A DNA stretch of 30,848 bases from Pseudomonadales bacterium (GTDB taxonomy: Bacteria > Pseudomonadota > Gammaproteobacteria > Pseudomonadales > Azotimanducaceae), in contig JAKUTI010000006.1 of the NCBI GenBank assembly GCA_022448765.1, positions 1 to 30,848 of the forward strand. The letters run 5' to 3'. Both the position numbers and the translations under genes were made by a program. Positions 16,286 to 24,482 of the stretch are shown one piece after another. Within the stretch, counting starts at the first letter, position 1. Each line of letters opens with the position of its first letter. The notes beneath the pieces are model-generated. The model saw only the letters and a list, made by a program, of their open reading frames with translations. It had not been told where the DNA came from and searched no databases.

Positions 16286-17056
16286 GTGCGAACAGATCTG
16301 ATACGAAGGAGGTGCGGAACACGCGATCTGCGTTTCGTCTTGAGCGCTTTGTTCGCACACGCGACCCTTGGTGTGATTGGAGCCGAGTTGATTGCCGATC
16401 GTTCCTCGGAACAAAGTTCTGAAGTTGAATTGGCGGACGCGGCAAACAATGGATCCGGATTAGGGTCACTTTTTTATCAGTTGCAGGTTTTACAAGAAGA
16501 ACTGGCGATTGTTCGGGGATTACTTGAAGAACAAACGTATCGGCTCGATCGACTCACGCGAGAGCAAAATCGACGATACACGGATATTGATCGACGCTTC
16601 CGTGAGCTTCGTGGGATAGATGCTGCAACACAACCACATGACGAGACACAAATCCCGCCGTTGCGGCCCGTTCTCGATCCAACCGGTACCGAGCGTGGTT
16701 CATACGAAAACGCGTATACGCTCACCAATGAACGTAAGTTTCACGACGCGATTGTCGCTTTTGATCAATTTATTGTTGATTACCCCAACGGACAGTGGAC
16801 GCCTAACGCGTTTTACTGGTTGGGGGAATTGCATCACGCCACGGACGATCTAGAAAAAGCGCGGCAGTCATTCGTGCAAGTCGTCACGCTATACCCGGAA
16901 CATGCGAAAGTACCCGACGCTTTGTACAAACTTGGTAAGGTCTATCACGAGCTAGGCGATACCCGGCGCGCGCGTGATTACCTCGATCGAGTTATCCAAG
17001 ACCATCCGGGAACAGTCGCTGATCTTGCCAGATCATACGCGGCGGACTACCTCTAG
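16286..17056 (+). CDS. cpoB: cell division coordinator CpoB (YbgF-like)
   Basis: This 256-aa periplasmic protein coordinates outer-membrane constriction with peptidoglycan synthesis in other species. A signal-like hydrophobic stretch (FVLSALFAHATLGVIGA) follows a basic N-terminus. A coiled coil lies at about residues 66-112 (LQVLQEELAIVRGLLEEQTY region), then come three TPR units (ENAYTLTNERKFHDAIVAF, AFYWLGELHHATDDLEKAR, ALYKLGKVYHELGDTRRAR). The start is uncertain. GTG 16286 gives a plausible signal peptide, but a strong AAGGAGG lies at 16306-16312 inside the frame with no canonical start at the proper distance. It closes the tol-pal operon, 4 nt before queE. Confidence 0.92.
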   Translation: MRTDLIRRRCGTRDLRFVLSALFAHATLGVIGAELIADRSSEQSSEVELADAANNGSGLGSLFYQLQVLQEELAIVRGLLEEQTYRLDRLTREQNRRYTDIDRRFRELRGIDAATQPHDETQIPPLRPVLDPTGTERGSYENAYTLTNERKFHDAIVAFDQFIVDYPNGQWTPNAFYWLGELHHATDDLEKARQSFVQVVTLYPEHAKVPDALYKLGKVYHELGDTRRARDYLDRVIQDHPGTVADLARSYAADYL

Positions 17057-17060
17057 AGTC

Positions 17061-17714
17061 GTGTCGGAGACCGAGACGCTTCGCGTCACGGAGATCTTTC
17101 TCTCGGTGCAGGGGGAATCTAGGAGCGTTGGATGGCCGACGGCCTTTGTTCGTCTGACCGGATGTCCGCTCCGCTGTCAATATTGCGATACGGCCTATGC
17201 GTTTCATGGTGGTGCAATACATACGCTAGACGCAATTCTCAAACATGTGGGCGAACTTAATGCTCGACACGTTACGGTGACCGGTGGTGAGCCTCTGGCG
17301 CAACCACGGGCACTCGATCTGCTGATAGCGTTGTGTGATCGGGGTTACATGGTGTCTCTCGAAACCAGCGGGGCGATGGATATCTCCGCTGTCGATCAAA
17401 GGGTGAGTCGGGTCGTGGACTTAAAGACACCGGGATCCGGTGAAGAACATCGGAATCTCTATTCCAACGTTGCCGAGTTGCGTGTGAGTGACCAGGTGAA
17501 GTTTGTGATCTGTGACCGAGATGATTATTGCTGGGCAAAGGACATCTGTGCGAAATACAGCCTCCCGGACCATGTCGCTGACGTATTGTTCTCTCCATCA
17601 GCGTCTGAACAGAATGCTGCGCAACTCGCCGAGTGGATCCTCGAGGACGGGTTGAACGTACGTTTTCAGATACAACTCCACAAAGTTCTTTGGGGCGACG
17701 AGGCAGGACGTTGA
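17061..17714 (+). CDS. queE: 7-carboxy-7-deazaguanine synthase QueE
   Basis: This 217-aa radical SAM enzyme converts 6-carboxytetrahydropterin to 7-carboxy-7-deazaguanine on the way to preQ0 and queuosine. The cluster motif CPLRCQYC supplies Cys35, Cys39 and Cys42 (CX3CX2C). RVTEIFLSVQGES and VTVTGGEPLAQPRALDLL are family signatures. The start was set at GTG 17061, four nt after cpoB. A longer frame opens at 16974, but that would overlap cpoB by 83 nt and add unconserved residues. The stop overlaps queC by 4 nt (TTGA). Confidence 0.95.
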   Translation: MSETETLRVTEIFLSVQGESRSVGWPTAFVRLTGCPLRCQYCDTAYAFHGGAIHTLDAILKHVGELNARHVTVTGGEPLAQPRALDLLIALCDRGYMVSLETSGAMDISAVDQRVSRVVDLKTPGSGEEHRNLYSNVAELRVSDQVKFVICDRDDYCWAKDICAKYSLPDHVADVLFSPSASEQNAAQLAEWILEDGLNVRFQIQLHKVLWGDEAGR

Positions 17715-18379
17715 CGATTGGGGTGGTGCTTTTGTCGGGGGGCCTGGACTCGGCAACAACGCTGGCGATCGCCAAAGAACAAGGGTTCGAGTGCTACGCG
17801 CTGTCTTTTTCTTACGGTCAACGCCATTCCATCGAATTGCAGGCGGCGAGAAAAATCGCCGCGTCTGCGCGGGTTGAAGAGCATCGCATTATCTCCATAG
17901 ATCTCTCGGCGTTTGGCGGGTCGGCGTTAACGGATACGACGATTGATGTACCAGAAATGCCGACGCGGGGTATTCCCGTGACCTATGTGCCGGCGCGAAA
18001 TACAGTATTTTTGTCGATGGGTCTCGCTTGGGCTGAGGTACTGGGCGCTTGTGATCTCTTCATGGGCGTTAATGCAGTAGATTATTCTGGTTACCCAGAC
18101 TGCCGTGTCGAGTTCATCCAGGCGTTTGAAAAGCTGGCGAATCTTGCGACTCGAGCTGGAATTGAAGGCAGTCGATTTACGGTTCACACGCCCCTAATCG
18201 AGTGGTCAAAAGCTGACATCATTACCAAGGGACTGCAGCTTGGTGTGAAATACGAAAACACCGTCTCTTGTTACCAGCCGAACGGGAAGGGCGAAGCATG
18301 TGGTCGTTGCGATAGTTGTCGTATCCGCAAAGAGGGATTCCAAGCAGCGGGTTTTGTCGATCCATCGCGCTATTACTAA
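17711..18379 (+). CDS. queC: 7-cyano-7-deazaguanine synthase QueC
   Basis: This 222-aa ATP-dependent enzyme makes preQ0 from 7-carboxy-7-deazaguanine. The PP-loop SGGLDS lies at residues 9-14, with LSFSYGQRHSIEL and VPARNTVFLSMGLAWAEVLG conserved. The zinc site near the C-terminus has four cysteines (187, 197, 200, 203 in CYQPN...CGRCDSC). The start was set at TTG 17711, overlapping the queE stop, because the P-loop must be close to the N-terminus; the longer frame from 17633 is unlikely. Its stop overlaps the convergent trmY-like gene by 4 nt. Confidence 0.95.
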   Translation: MTIGVVLLSGGLDSATTLAIAKEQGFECYALSFSYGQRHSIELQAARKIAASARVEEHRIISIDLSAFGGSALTDTTIDVPEMPTRGIPVTYVPARNTVFLSMGLAWAEVLGACDLFMGVNAVDYSGYPDCRVEFIQAFEKLANLATRAGIEGSRFTVHTPLIEWSKADIITKGLQLGVKYENTVSCYQPNGKGEACGRCDSCRIRKEGFQAAGFVDPSRYY

Positions 18380-18984
18380 ATCCCTTGGCGATCAAGGTCG
18401 TTGTGAACTAATACGACACATTGACTCGCAAAAATAGTCTTGGGACCTAAAGCAATCGGGAGGCCGCCGAGTCGTGCCAAGTAGCGGAGGCTCTTACGCG
18501 GCATCGATTTGTGATCGCTCATCACAAAAATTGCCGGTGAATTGAACGAGACGCCTCGTATATCGGTTCCTTTTTTATCGAGATAATAAAAGCCAGGAAT
18601 CGCCGCGGCCTTGACGACGGATTCGAAACTACAATGCGTGACTTCGATACCGTTGTTACAAATGATCGTTTCGTCACGATCGAGATGTATCCCTTGGGCG
18701 AGCGCAGTACGTAAGGATGCGGCGATAGATCGCTCGTCAAAGCCGCCGATTGCACCGATAGAATCGCCACGGTACGTGAGCACCCGCGGCGGGCAAGGGG
18801 GTCCTTCTAGGACAATACGAATCGACGTATCGACACGGTGGTGATTGGCATAAAACAGTGTGTTAGCGATAGATTGGGCGACGACTTCTAAGTGATTAGC
18901 CGAAGGTAAATCATCAACCGAAAACCGGGGCCCCGTGGGCCCGTTACGGACTCTCAAGACGAAGTTTCGCGATGCCCAATCCAA
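18376..18984 (-). CDS. trmY: TrmY-family tRNA pseudouridine methyltransferase
   Basis: This 202-aa SPOUT-class protein belongs to the TrmY/DUF358 family. Archaeal TrmY methylates N1 of pseudouridine 54 in tRNA; the bacterial members (as in Vibrio) are annotated only as putative pseudouridine methyltransferases. The C-terminal LGPKTIFASQCVVLVHNDLD (179-198) closely matches my recollection of those proteins. MSDHKSMPRKSLRYLARLG, FYYLDKKGTDIRGVSF and an early VLRVRNGPTG-type start also agree. The start is TTG 18984; no ATG or GTG lies in frame between it and the tRNA gene. It begins 22 nt after the tRNA-Lys gene on the same strand, which suggests one transcript. Enzyme activity and target base here are inferred. 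Confidence 0.85.
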   Translation of the reverse strand: MDWASRNFVLRVRNGPTGPRFSVDDLPSANHLEVVAQSIANTLFYANHHRVDTSIRIVLEGPPCPPRVLTYRGDSIGAIGGFDERSIAASLRTALAQGIHLDRDETIICNNGIEVTHCSFESVVKAAAIPGFYYLDKKGTDIRGVSFNSPAIFVMSDHKSMPRKSLRYLARLGGLPIALGPKTIFASQCVVLVHNDLDRQGI

Positions 18985-19006
18985 AAGCGGTTCCGCGGTG
19001 GCGTGG

Positions 19007-19082
19007 TGGTGGGCCGTCTGGGGCTCGAACCCAGGACCAACGGGTTAAAAGCCCGGTGCTCTACCAACTGAGCTAACGACCC
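19007..19082 (-). tRNA. tRNA-Lys (anticodon TTT)
   Basis: The minus strand folds into a complete 76-nt cloverleaf. Acceptor GGGTCGT pairs with ACGGCCC (one G-T pair), the D-arm is GCTCAGTTGGTAGAGC, the anticodon loop CTTTTAA sits on a GGG/CCC-rich stem, and the T-arm is CTGGGTTCGAGCCCCAG. The 3' ACCA is encoded. Anticodon TTT reads Lys codons AAA and AAG. A tRNA-Lys near the tol-pal/que genes is known in Pseudomonas and E. coli, but here it faces the operon. Confidence 0.97.
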
Positions 19083-19101
19083 TCAGGCCACGAAACGGCG
19101 C

Positions 19102-19130
19102 ATTCTATTCGTCGCGTGCGGACCGAACAA
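19102..19130 (-). promoter_or_regulatory. sigma70-type promoter of tRNA-Lys
   Basis: On the minus strand TTGTTC (19125-19130) and TAGAAT (19102-19107) are separated by exactly 17 nt, about 20 nt upstream of the tRNA 5' end. The bases just after the -10 box are GC-rich (GCGCCG), as in stable-RNA promoters under stringent control. Confidence 0.7.
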
Positions 19131-19220
19131 GCGCGCGATTGGCAATAACCTTCAGTGAATCGCGTTCGTCACTGTATATCAGAGGAGAATCGGGAATAAT
19201 CGATGTCGCGGGAGGATGCA

Positions 19221-19997
19221 ATGAAATTAACCAAACTAAGCCGTTCAATTGAGGGAAAGGTCGCTGTCATCACTGGTGCGGCCAGTGGCATGGGCCGGTC
19301 GACTGCGGCGTTGTTCGCCGAACAAGGGGCTTTGGTGGCCGTCACCGATATCAATAAGGCACCGTTAGACGCGGTCGTCGACGAAATTGCCGGGGCTGGT
19401 TACCCGGTACGAGGCTGGACCTTAGATGTTTCGGATCAGGAAGCCATCAAGCGAGTAGTACCCGAAATTGCTGCACATTTTGGCGGGGTCGACATTCTTG
19501 TTAACAACGCGGGTATTGGCGCAGGTGCGTCGTTGGACGATGACGATTATGAAACCGTCTGGCAGCGTGGTCAGGACGTATTACTTACGGCGCACGTCCG
19601 TATGATTCGCGCCTCGTTACCATTCTTGCGGGAATCTATGGGCGGTCGGATCGTCAATATTGCCTCGACCGAGGGTCTCGGTGCTACCAAGTACGCGAGC
19701 GCATACAGCGCCGCTAAAACAGGAGTTCTGGGCCTCACTCGCTCGCTCGCCGTGGAGTTTGGAACTGAGAACATCACCGTGAATTGCATATGTCCAGGCC
19801 CCATAAGAACGGGACTAACGGACGGGATACCCGAAGAACAAAAACAAGAATATGCACGTCGGCGCGTAGCCCTGAAGAGGTACGCGGACCCCGAGGAAGT
19901 TGCTCACATGACCCTAAGCTTGGTTATTCCCGCGGCTAGCTATGTCACGGGCGTCGCCCTGCCGGTCGACGGTGGGCTGACGATCAGGAACGCGTGA
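19221..19997 (+). CDS. SDR family oxidoreductase
   Basis: This 258-aa classical short-chain dehydrogenase/reductase has the cofactor motif TGAASGMG, the acidic residue after strand 2 in VAVTDINK (suggesting NAD rather than NADP), NNAG, and the catalytic Ser in NIASTEG with YSAAK. PGPIRTGLTDGIP and the end TGVALPVDGGL are usual. The start ATG 19221 has GGAGG (19211-19215) 5 nt upstream; ATG 19203 in the same frame would add six residues but has a poorly spaced site. The stop overlaps the next gene by 4 nt (GTGA), so the two probably serve one pathway. The substrate is unknown. Confidence 0.9.
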   Translation: MKLTKLSRSIEGKVAVITGAASGMGRSTAALFAEQGALVAVTDINKAPLDAVVDEIAGAGYPVRGWTLDVSDQEAIKRVVPEIAAHFGGVDILVNNAGIGAGASLDDDDYETVWQRGQDVLLTAHVRMIRASLPFLRESMGGRIVNIASTEGLGATKYASAYSAAKTGVLGLTRSLAVEFGTENITVNCICPGPIRTGLTDGIPEEQKQEYARRRVALKRYADPEEVAHMTLSLVIPAASYVTGVALPVDGGLTIRNA

Positions 19998-21403
19998 GCG
20001 AAACGCTGGCACAGTCGTCTGCGCGCGTTCCCTGGAGAACGGTATTTGCGTACGGGGCTCCGGCCGTCGGCGCTGGCTACATGTACCTGCTCGTCGGTTT
20101 GTACGTCATGAAGTTCTCAACGGATGTGCTGTTAATCGCGCCCGCCGTGATGGGAGTCATCTTTAGTATTTCTCGAGTTTGGGACGCGATTTCGGATCCG
20201 CTCGTTGGTTACTTGAGTGATCGGACGTTAAGTTCGCTGGGTCGACGTCGTACCTGGATGGCTGCCAGCGTCATCCCGATAAGCGCTGCCTTCGTGATGG
20301 TGTTCTCGCCGCCGACAGATTTATCTGAACTCGCGTTGATAGGTTGGATGGCGGTCGCGGTGATTGGGTTTTATTCGGTCATGACTGTCTTTTTTGTACC
20401 GCATTTATCTCTCGGTGCAGAACTATCGGATGACTATCACGAACGTAGTCGGCTCTTTGGCGTCCGGCATGCGTTTTATACGTTCGGTTCAATATTGTGT
20501 CTCGCGAGTTTTCAAATCCTGCTGTTGGCGGAAACTCGTGGAGAATTGGCGGTGCGACAAACCGCGCTCGAGCTCGCGTTTATCGCAACGTTGGTTATGG
20601 GACTTTTGATTGCGTTTGCCGTCGTTAGGCTACGTGAAAGGGTCGACTTTCAGGGACGAGTCAACGATCGGCCGTATCGGGCATTTGCAGATGTTGTGCG
20701 TAACCCGCATGCGCGATTACTCATCATCGTGACTTTCATCGAGAACGTTGGTTCTGCGGCGATAGGCGTGTTGACGCTCTATGTCGCACAATACGTGGTG
20801 GGCGCTGCACTGTGGGCCCCCCTCATTATCTTGTCGTACATGATCCCGTCAGCTTTTTCGGTTCCGTTGTGGATTCCGCTGTCGCGCCGATACGGGAAAG
20901 TACGACTGTGGTTTTTTTCGATGTTGCTGACCGGAGTATCGTTTGGTGGCATGTTCGTCCTGCCGTTTCTAGATACTGTCAACGTCAGACTGATAACGAT
21001 TATCGTGCTTGCGGTATTTGCTGGTCTCGCTGCCGGGTGCGGTGGAACGATTAGTACCTCCATTCAGGGCGACGTAATTGATTACGATGAGTACGTCACC
21101 GGAGAGCGCAAAGAGGGGACCTATTTCGCGGCGTGGAATTTCGTATACAAATGTGCGATGGGCGCGATGCTGATGCTCACGGGATTTGTTTTGCAAGCCG
21201 CGGGTTTCATACCTAACGAAGTCCAGACGATGCAGACGCAAATTGCTATCGTTTCGTTGTACAGCCTTTTCCCGCTGGTTTGTTACGCAATTGGGGCCAT
21301 GCTTTTTAGGCGGTTCAAACTAAACGAACAAGCGTACTCAGAGATTCGGAGTGTGTTGGATGCTCGCCGCGCGTCAGCTTCGGGATCTATTACCGACCAG
21401 TAA
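19994..21403 (+). CDS. MFS transporter, GPH (glycoside-pentoside-hexuronide:cation symporter) type
   Basis: This 469-aa protein with about 12 membrane segments resembles MelB-type symporters. SRVWDAISDPLVGYLSDRT in the second helix region is the typical signature with acidic residues for cation coupling, followed by LGRRRTWM. IQGDVIDYDEYVTGERKEGTYFAAWNF in the later loop is also a GPH hallmark. The start is GTG 19994 within the SDR stop (GTGA). The solute is unknown; the SDR partner suggests uptake of a compound that is then oxidised. The last 14 nt overlap the convergent crotonase gene. Confidence 0.89.
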   Translation: MSETLAQSSARVPWRTVFAYGAPAVGAGYMYLLVGLYVMKFSTDVLLIAPAVMGVIFSISRVWDAISDPLVGYLSDRTLSSLGRRRTWMAASVIPISAAFVMVFSPPTDLSELALIGWMAVAVIGFYSVMTVFFVPHLSLGAELSDDYHERSRLFGVRHAFYTFGSILCLASFQILLLAETRGELAVRQTALELAFIATLVMGLLIAFAVVRLRERVDFQGRVNDRPYRAFADVVRNPHARLLIIVTFIENVGSAAIGVLTLYVAQYVVGAALWAPLIILSYMIPSAFSVPLWIPLSRRYGKVRLWFFSMLLTGVSFGGMFVLPFLDTVNVRLITIIVLAVFAGLAAGCGGTISTSIQGDVIDYDEYVTGERKEGTYFAAWNFVYKCAMGAMLMLTGFVLQAAGFIPNEVQTMQTQIAIVSLYSLFPLVCYAIGAMLFRRFKLNEQAYSEIRSVLDARRASASGSITDQ

Positions 21404-22184
21404 AGTTTCCTGCCCGACGCTCCGCGACGGCTTGGACACCTTCGCGGTGATCTTCGGTCTGCTGAAGCCGATGTTGTTCTAGGAACTCGTGATCCGTTTG
21501 GTCCTTGACGGATTGTGCTAGTCCGGCGCGCATCGTGGCCCGCACAGACAGCACCGCTAGAGGAGCATTTTCCGCGATCTCGGAAGCCAAGGTGATGGCT
21601 TCGGAACGTACACTCTGACGATCCGTCAGGACGTCGCCCAGGCCCCACTCGTGGGCCGTTTCGCCATCGATTCGTTTCCCCGTTAGGAACATGGTGTTCG
21701 CTTTTTGCTGCCCGATGAGCCTTGGCAGTGTATGGGTTAAGCCGAAACCGGGGTGGAACCCTAGCTTAACGAAGTTGGCTGTGAATCGAGCCTCTGGGCA
21801 TACGACTCGGAAGTCGGGCATTAGCGCTAAACCAAATCCCCCGCCTACGGCCGCCCCTTGGATAGCTCCGACAACCGGTTTCTTGCACCCGAATAGATCG
21901 ACTGCGGCGGAATAAAGAGGGTTGCCATCGGCGACCTTTCGAGCGGTTGTCCCTGAGTCATTTCGGGCTCTCGAAAAGTCGTTCCCCGCGCAGAAGTGTT
22001 TGCCTTCCGAGCAAAGGACAATCGCGCGGCATTCTGGATCGTCATCGAGGTCGCGGAATGCTTGGACCAGGGCGTTGATCAGATCGACGTCAAAGAAGTT
22101 GTTGGGGGGGCGGCGAATCTCCGCAATAGCTACGTGACCATCTCGTGTAATTTCAGCATCGCCGTAACGGATTGGCTCTGGCAT
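21390..22184 (-). CDS. enoyl-CoA hydratase/isomerase (crotonase) family protein
   Basis: This 264-aa protein has the crotonase fold: the oxyanion-hole segments CSEGKHFCAGNDFSRA and IQGAAVGGGFGLAL, and the C-terminal helix region. The two catalytic glutamates of rat enoyl-CoA hydratase (E144, E164) are replaced by Gly118 and Phe138. It is therefore not expected to be a normal hydratase and could be an isomerase, thioesterase or other CoA-ester enzyme. The start was placed at ATG 22184, which has GGGGGAG just upstream; an ATG five codons earlier (22199) lies in that site itself. It is divergent from the MBL-fold gene. Confidence 0.9.
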   Translation of the reverse strand: MPEPIRYGDAEITRDGHVAIAEIRRPPNNFFDVDLINALVQAFRDLDDDPECRAIVLCSEGKHFCAGNDFSRARNDSGTTARKVADGNPLYSAAVDLFGCKKPVVGAIQGAAVGGGFGLALMPDFRVVCPEARFTANFVKLGFHPGFGLTHTLPRLIGQQKANTMFLTGKRIDGETAHEWGLGDVLTDRQSVRSEAITLASEIAENAPLAVLSVRATMRAGLAQSVKDQTDHEFLEQHRLQQTEDHREGVQAVAERRAGNFTGR

Positions 22185-22259
22185 GACAGCTCCCCCCATT
22201 CGATTCGCGTTCAGGACGTTATAGTGTGACGGATTATAAGTCGAAGCGAAGGAAGGGTG

Positions 22260-23102
22260 ATGAAGTGGCGTATTGGTGATGTCACGATTACGCGGGTAGT
22301 AGAACTTACCTCATCAACGGTTGGTAATTATATATTGCCCCAAGCCACGGAAGATCGTATCAGTGCAATCGACTGGATAGGCCCTTTCGTCGATGACGAT
22401 CGCCAGCTCGTACTGTCATTCCATAGTTTGGTAATTGAGACAGAGGGCCAGATACTCATAGTTGATACCTGCATCGGCAATGATAAGGAACGTACCTATC
22501 CAAAATGGAACCGTATGCAATCATCGTATTTGCAGGATCTGGGCGCCGCGGGATTTGAGACGGACAGCATTGAGACCGTTCTCTGTACGCACATGCATGT
22601 CGATCACGTTGGATGGAATATGCGATACTTAGACGGAAAATGGCAAGCGACCTTTCCTAATGCTCGTTATCTATACGCAGAAGATGAATGGAGGCATTGG
22701 CAAAACGAAAACCAGGCCGAATATGGACCCGTGATCGACGACTCGGTACGACCCATTTTTGATGCGGGCTTAGCCGACTTGGTATCAAGTGATCATCGAG
22801 TCACGTCCGACGTGCGCCTTGAGTCGACCCCTGGCCACACACCGGGTCACGTCAGTGTGCACATCACGTCACGGGGCGAAGAGGCAGTCATTACGGGGGA
22901 TATGGTCCACCATCCCTGTCAAATCGCGTACCCAGAGTGGTCGACGACGGCGGACGTTGATCCGGATATGGCCGCGGTAACGCGTGCTCGTTTTCTCGAC
23001 TCCTACGCAGATCGGCCCGTTCTTGTCATTGGGACCCACTTTGCTGGTCCGACGGCTGGAAAGCTGCTTCGCGATGGTGATTCTTACCGGCTCGATTACT
23101 GA
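22260..23102 (+). CDS. MBL-fold metallo-hydrolase
   Basis: This 280-aa metallo-beta-lactamase fold hydrolase has the metal site HMHVDHVGW (His111, His113, Asp115, His116), a further His in STPGHTPGH, Asp in ITGDMVHHP and a last His in IGTHFAGPTAG. This pattern is like the lactonase and methyl parathion hydrolase branch, but the substrate (lactone, ester or phosphotriester) cannot be told. ATG 22260 was chosen because GGAAGG lies directly upstream; the GTG at 22257 is an alternative. Confidence 0.9.
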   Translation: MKWRIGDVTITRVVELTSSTVGNYILPQATEDRISAIDWIGPFVDDDRQLVLSFHSLVIETEGQILIVDTCIGNDKERTYPKWNRMQSSYLQDLGAAGFETDSIETVLCTHMHVDHVGWNMRYLDGKWQATFPNARYLYAEDEWRHWQNENQAEYGPVIDDSVRPIFDAGLADLVSSDHRVTSDVRLESTPGHTPGHVSVHITSRGEEAVITGDMVHHPCQIAYPEWSTTADVDPDMAAVTRARFLDSYADRPVLVIGTHFAGPTAGKLLRDGDSYRLDY

Positions 23103-23270
23103 ATAGGTCAGTCTTCTCGGTTTAGAGCCCGAGCAGGACAGTCCCCCGTGTTAGACTCCAGGGTCGCCCTCTGATCCAAGTTTATTCTGGCTTCTCGGGA
23201 TATTTATACTGCGCTAAAGCAGACCGATTTCCGTTGGTTATGGCTCGGTAGCCTCGGTTCCTCGTTCGCA

Positions 23271-24458
23271 ATGAACATGCAGCAGGTCGCCCGCGGTTGG
23301 TTCGTCTACGAATTGACCTCATCTGCCGTCGATCTTGGATGGGTCACCATGTCCTTTATGATTCCTCAAGTCCTATTTTCGTTGTGGGGTGGGGTGCTGG
23401 CTGACCGAGTTTCGAAGAAGTCGGTACTCGTGGTCGCTCAGTCGCTAAATGCCGTTGCAACGCTCGTGATGGCTTTCATCATCCTGCTGGGGGACGTGGA
23501 TTTTTGGGATTTCATCGTGTTTGGTCTCTTTAATGGTGTCGTGTTGGCGTTATCGTTTCCAGCGCGGAACGCCTTTGTGCCCGATCTTGTCGATGAACAA
23601 TTGATCTTCACCGCCATGGCGCTTAACACCGCCGGCATGAATTTTGCGCGAATCTTGGCACCGGCATTTGCAGGCTTCCTGATTGCGTGGATTGCCGCGG
23701 GGGACACCACGAGTGCCTTTGGTGTCGGCGTCGTCTACATGGTTATCGGAGGTTTGTATTTCCTATCGGCCGTCACGATGTTGCTTGTTTCCAAAAGCGG
23801 TCGGGCCGGTTCGCGCGCCACGCGAAAACACCCATTCATCGAAATTCTTGATGGCCTCAACTACGTTCGTGCGCATCCGGCCATACTTGCGCTGATCCTA
23901 CTTTCGATCGTGCCATTCATGTTCGGTATGCCGCTTAATACGCTATTGCCGGCTTTCAACGAAGACGTTTTGCTCGGCGGTCCAGACGATTTGGGACTGC
24001 TACTTTCGGCGATGGGCATGGGTGCAATTCTCGGTTCACTGATGTTGGCTGCTTCAGGTGACCTCAAGCACAAGGGTACTTGGCTTGTTGTTAGTTGCTT
24101 TGGCTGGGGAGTTGCGACGGTGCTATTCGGCATGGCACCGAATTTGTGGACAGCGGTAGCCGTACTCGCTTTGGTCGGCTGGTTGTCGTCCTGGAATATG
24201 TCGCTAAATCGCGGCTTGTTGCAGGTTCAAGTTGAGCGGCGTATGCGCGGCCGGATCATGAGCATCGATATGATGTCGCACGGGCTGATGCCGCTTGGCG
24301 TTCTACCCGTGAGCATGATTGCAGATGCGTACGATATATCGACGTCGCTCATCGTTAGTGGGGTGGTCTTCATCATCCTGATAGGCGTTATGGTGCTTGT
24401 CTCAACTCCTGTCAGAAAACTCGATTCGATGATGTTGGATGGTCATCGCGCGAACTAA
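23271..24458 (+). CDS. MFS transporter (EntS/MFS_3-like), N-terminus probably extends upstream
   Basis: This major facilitator protein has 395 aa when read from ATG 23271, with about 11-12 membrane segments. The loop LADRVSKKSVLVVAQ is the usual motif A, as in DHA3/EntS-like exporters. Coding continues upstream: in-frame codons from about 23187 read LASRDIYTALKQTDFRWLWL, and LGSLGSSFAMNMQQVARGWF is typical of helix 1 in this family. No ATG, GTG or TTG is in frame between the TGA at 23172-23174 and ATG 23271; only ATT 23184/23202 and CTG 23187 are possible. The true start may be one of these, or the base sequence may hold an error. Substrate unknown. Confidence 0.82.
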   Translation: MNMQQVARGWFVYELTSSAVDLGWVTMSFMIPQVLFSLWGGVLADRVSKKSVLVVAQSLNAVATLVMAFIILLGDVDFWDFIVFGLFNGVVLALSFPARNAFVPDLVDEQLIFTAMALNTAGMNFARILAPAFAGFLIAWIAAGDTTSAFGVGVVYMVIGGLYFLSAVTMLLVSKSGRAGSRATRKHPFIEILDGLNYVRAHPAILALILLSIVPFMFGMPLNTLLPAFNEDVLLGGPDDLGLLLSAMGMGAILGSLMLAASGDLKHKGTWLVVSCFGWGVATVLFGMAPNLWTAVAVLALVGWLSSWNMSLNRGLLQVQVERRMRGRIMSIDMMSHGLMPLGVLPVSMIADAYDISTSLIVSGVVFIILIGVMVLVSTPVRKLDSMMLDGHRAN

Positions 24459-24482
24459 TAAAGCGACGCGTTGGCCGCGGCG

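Noticed and set aside
16974..17060. N-terminal extension of QueE into cpoB
   Set aside because: It would overlap cpoB by 83 nt, and QueE proteins start close to the VTEIFLSVQGE segment.
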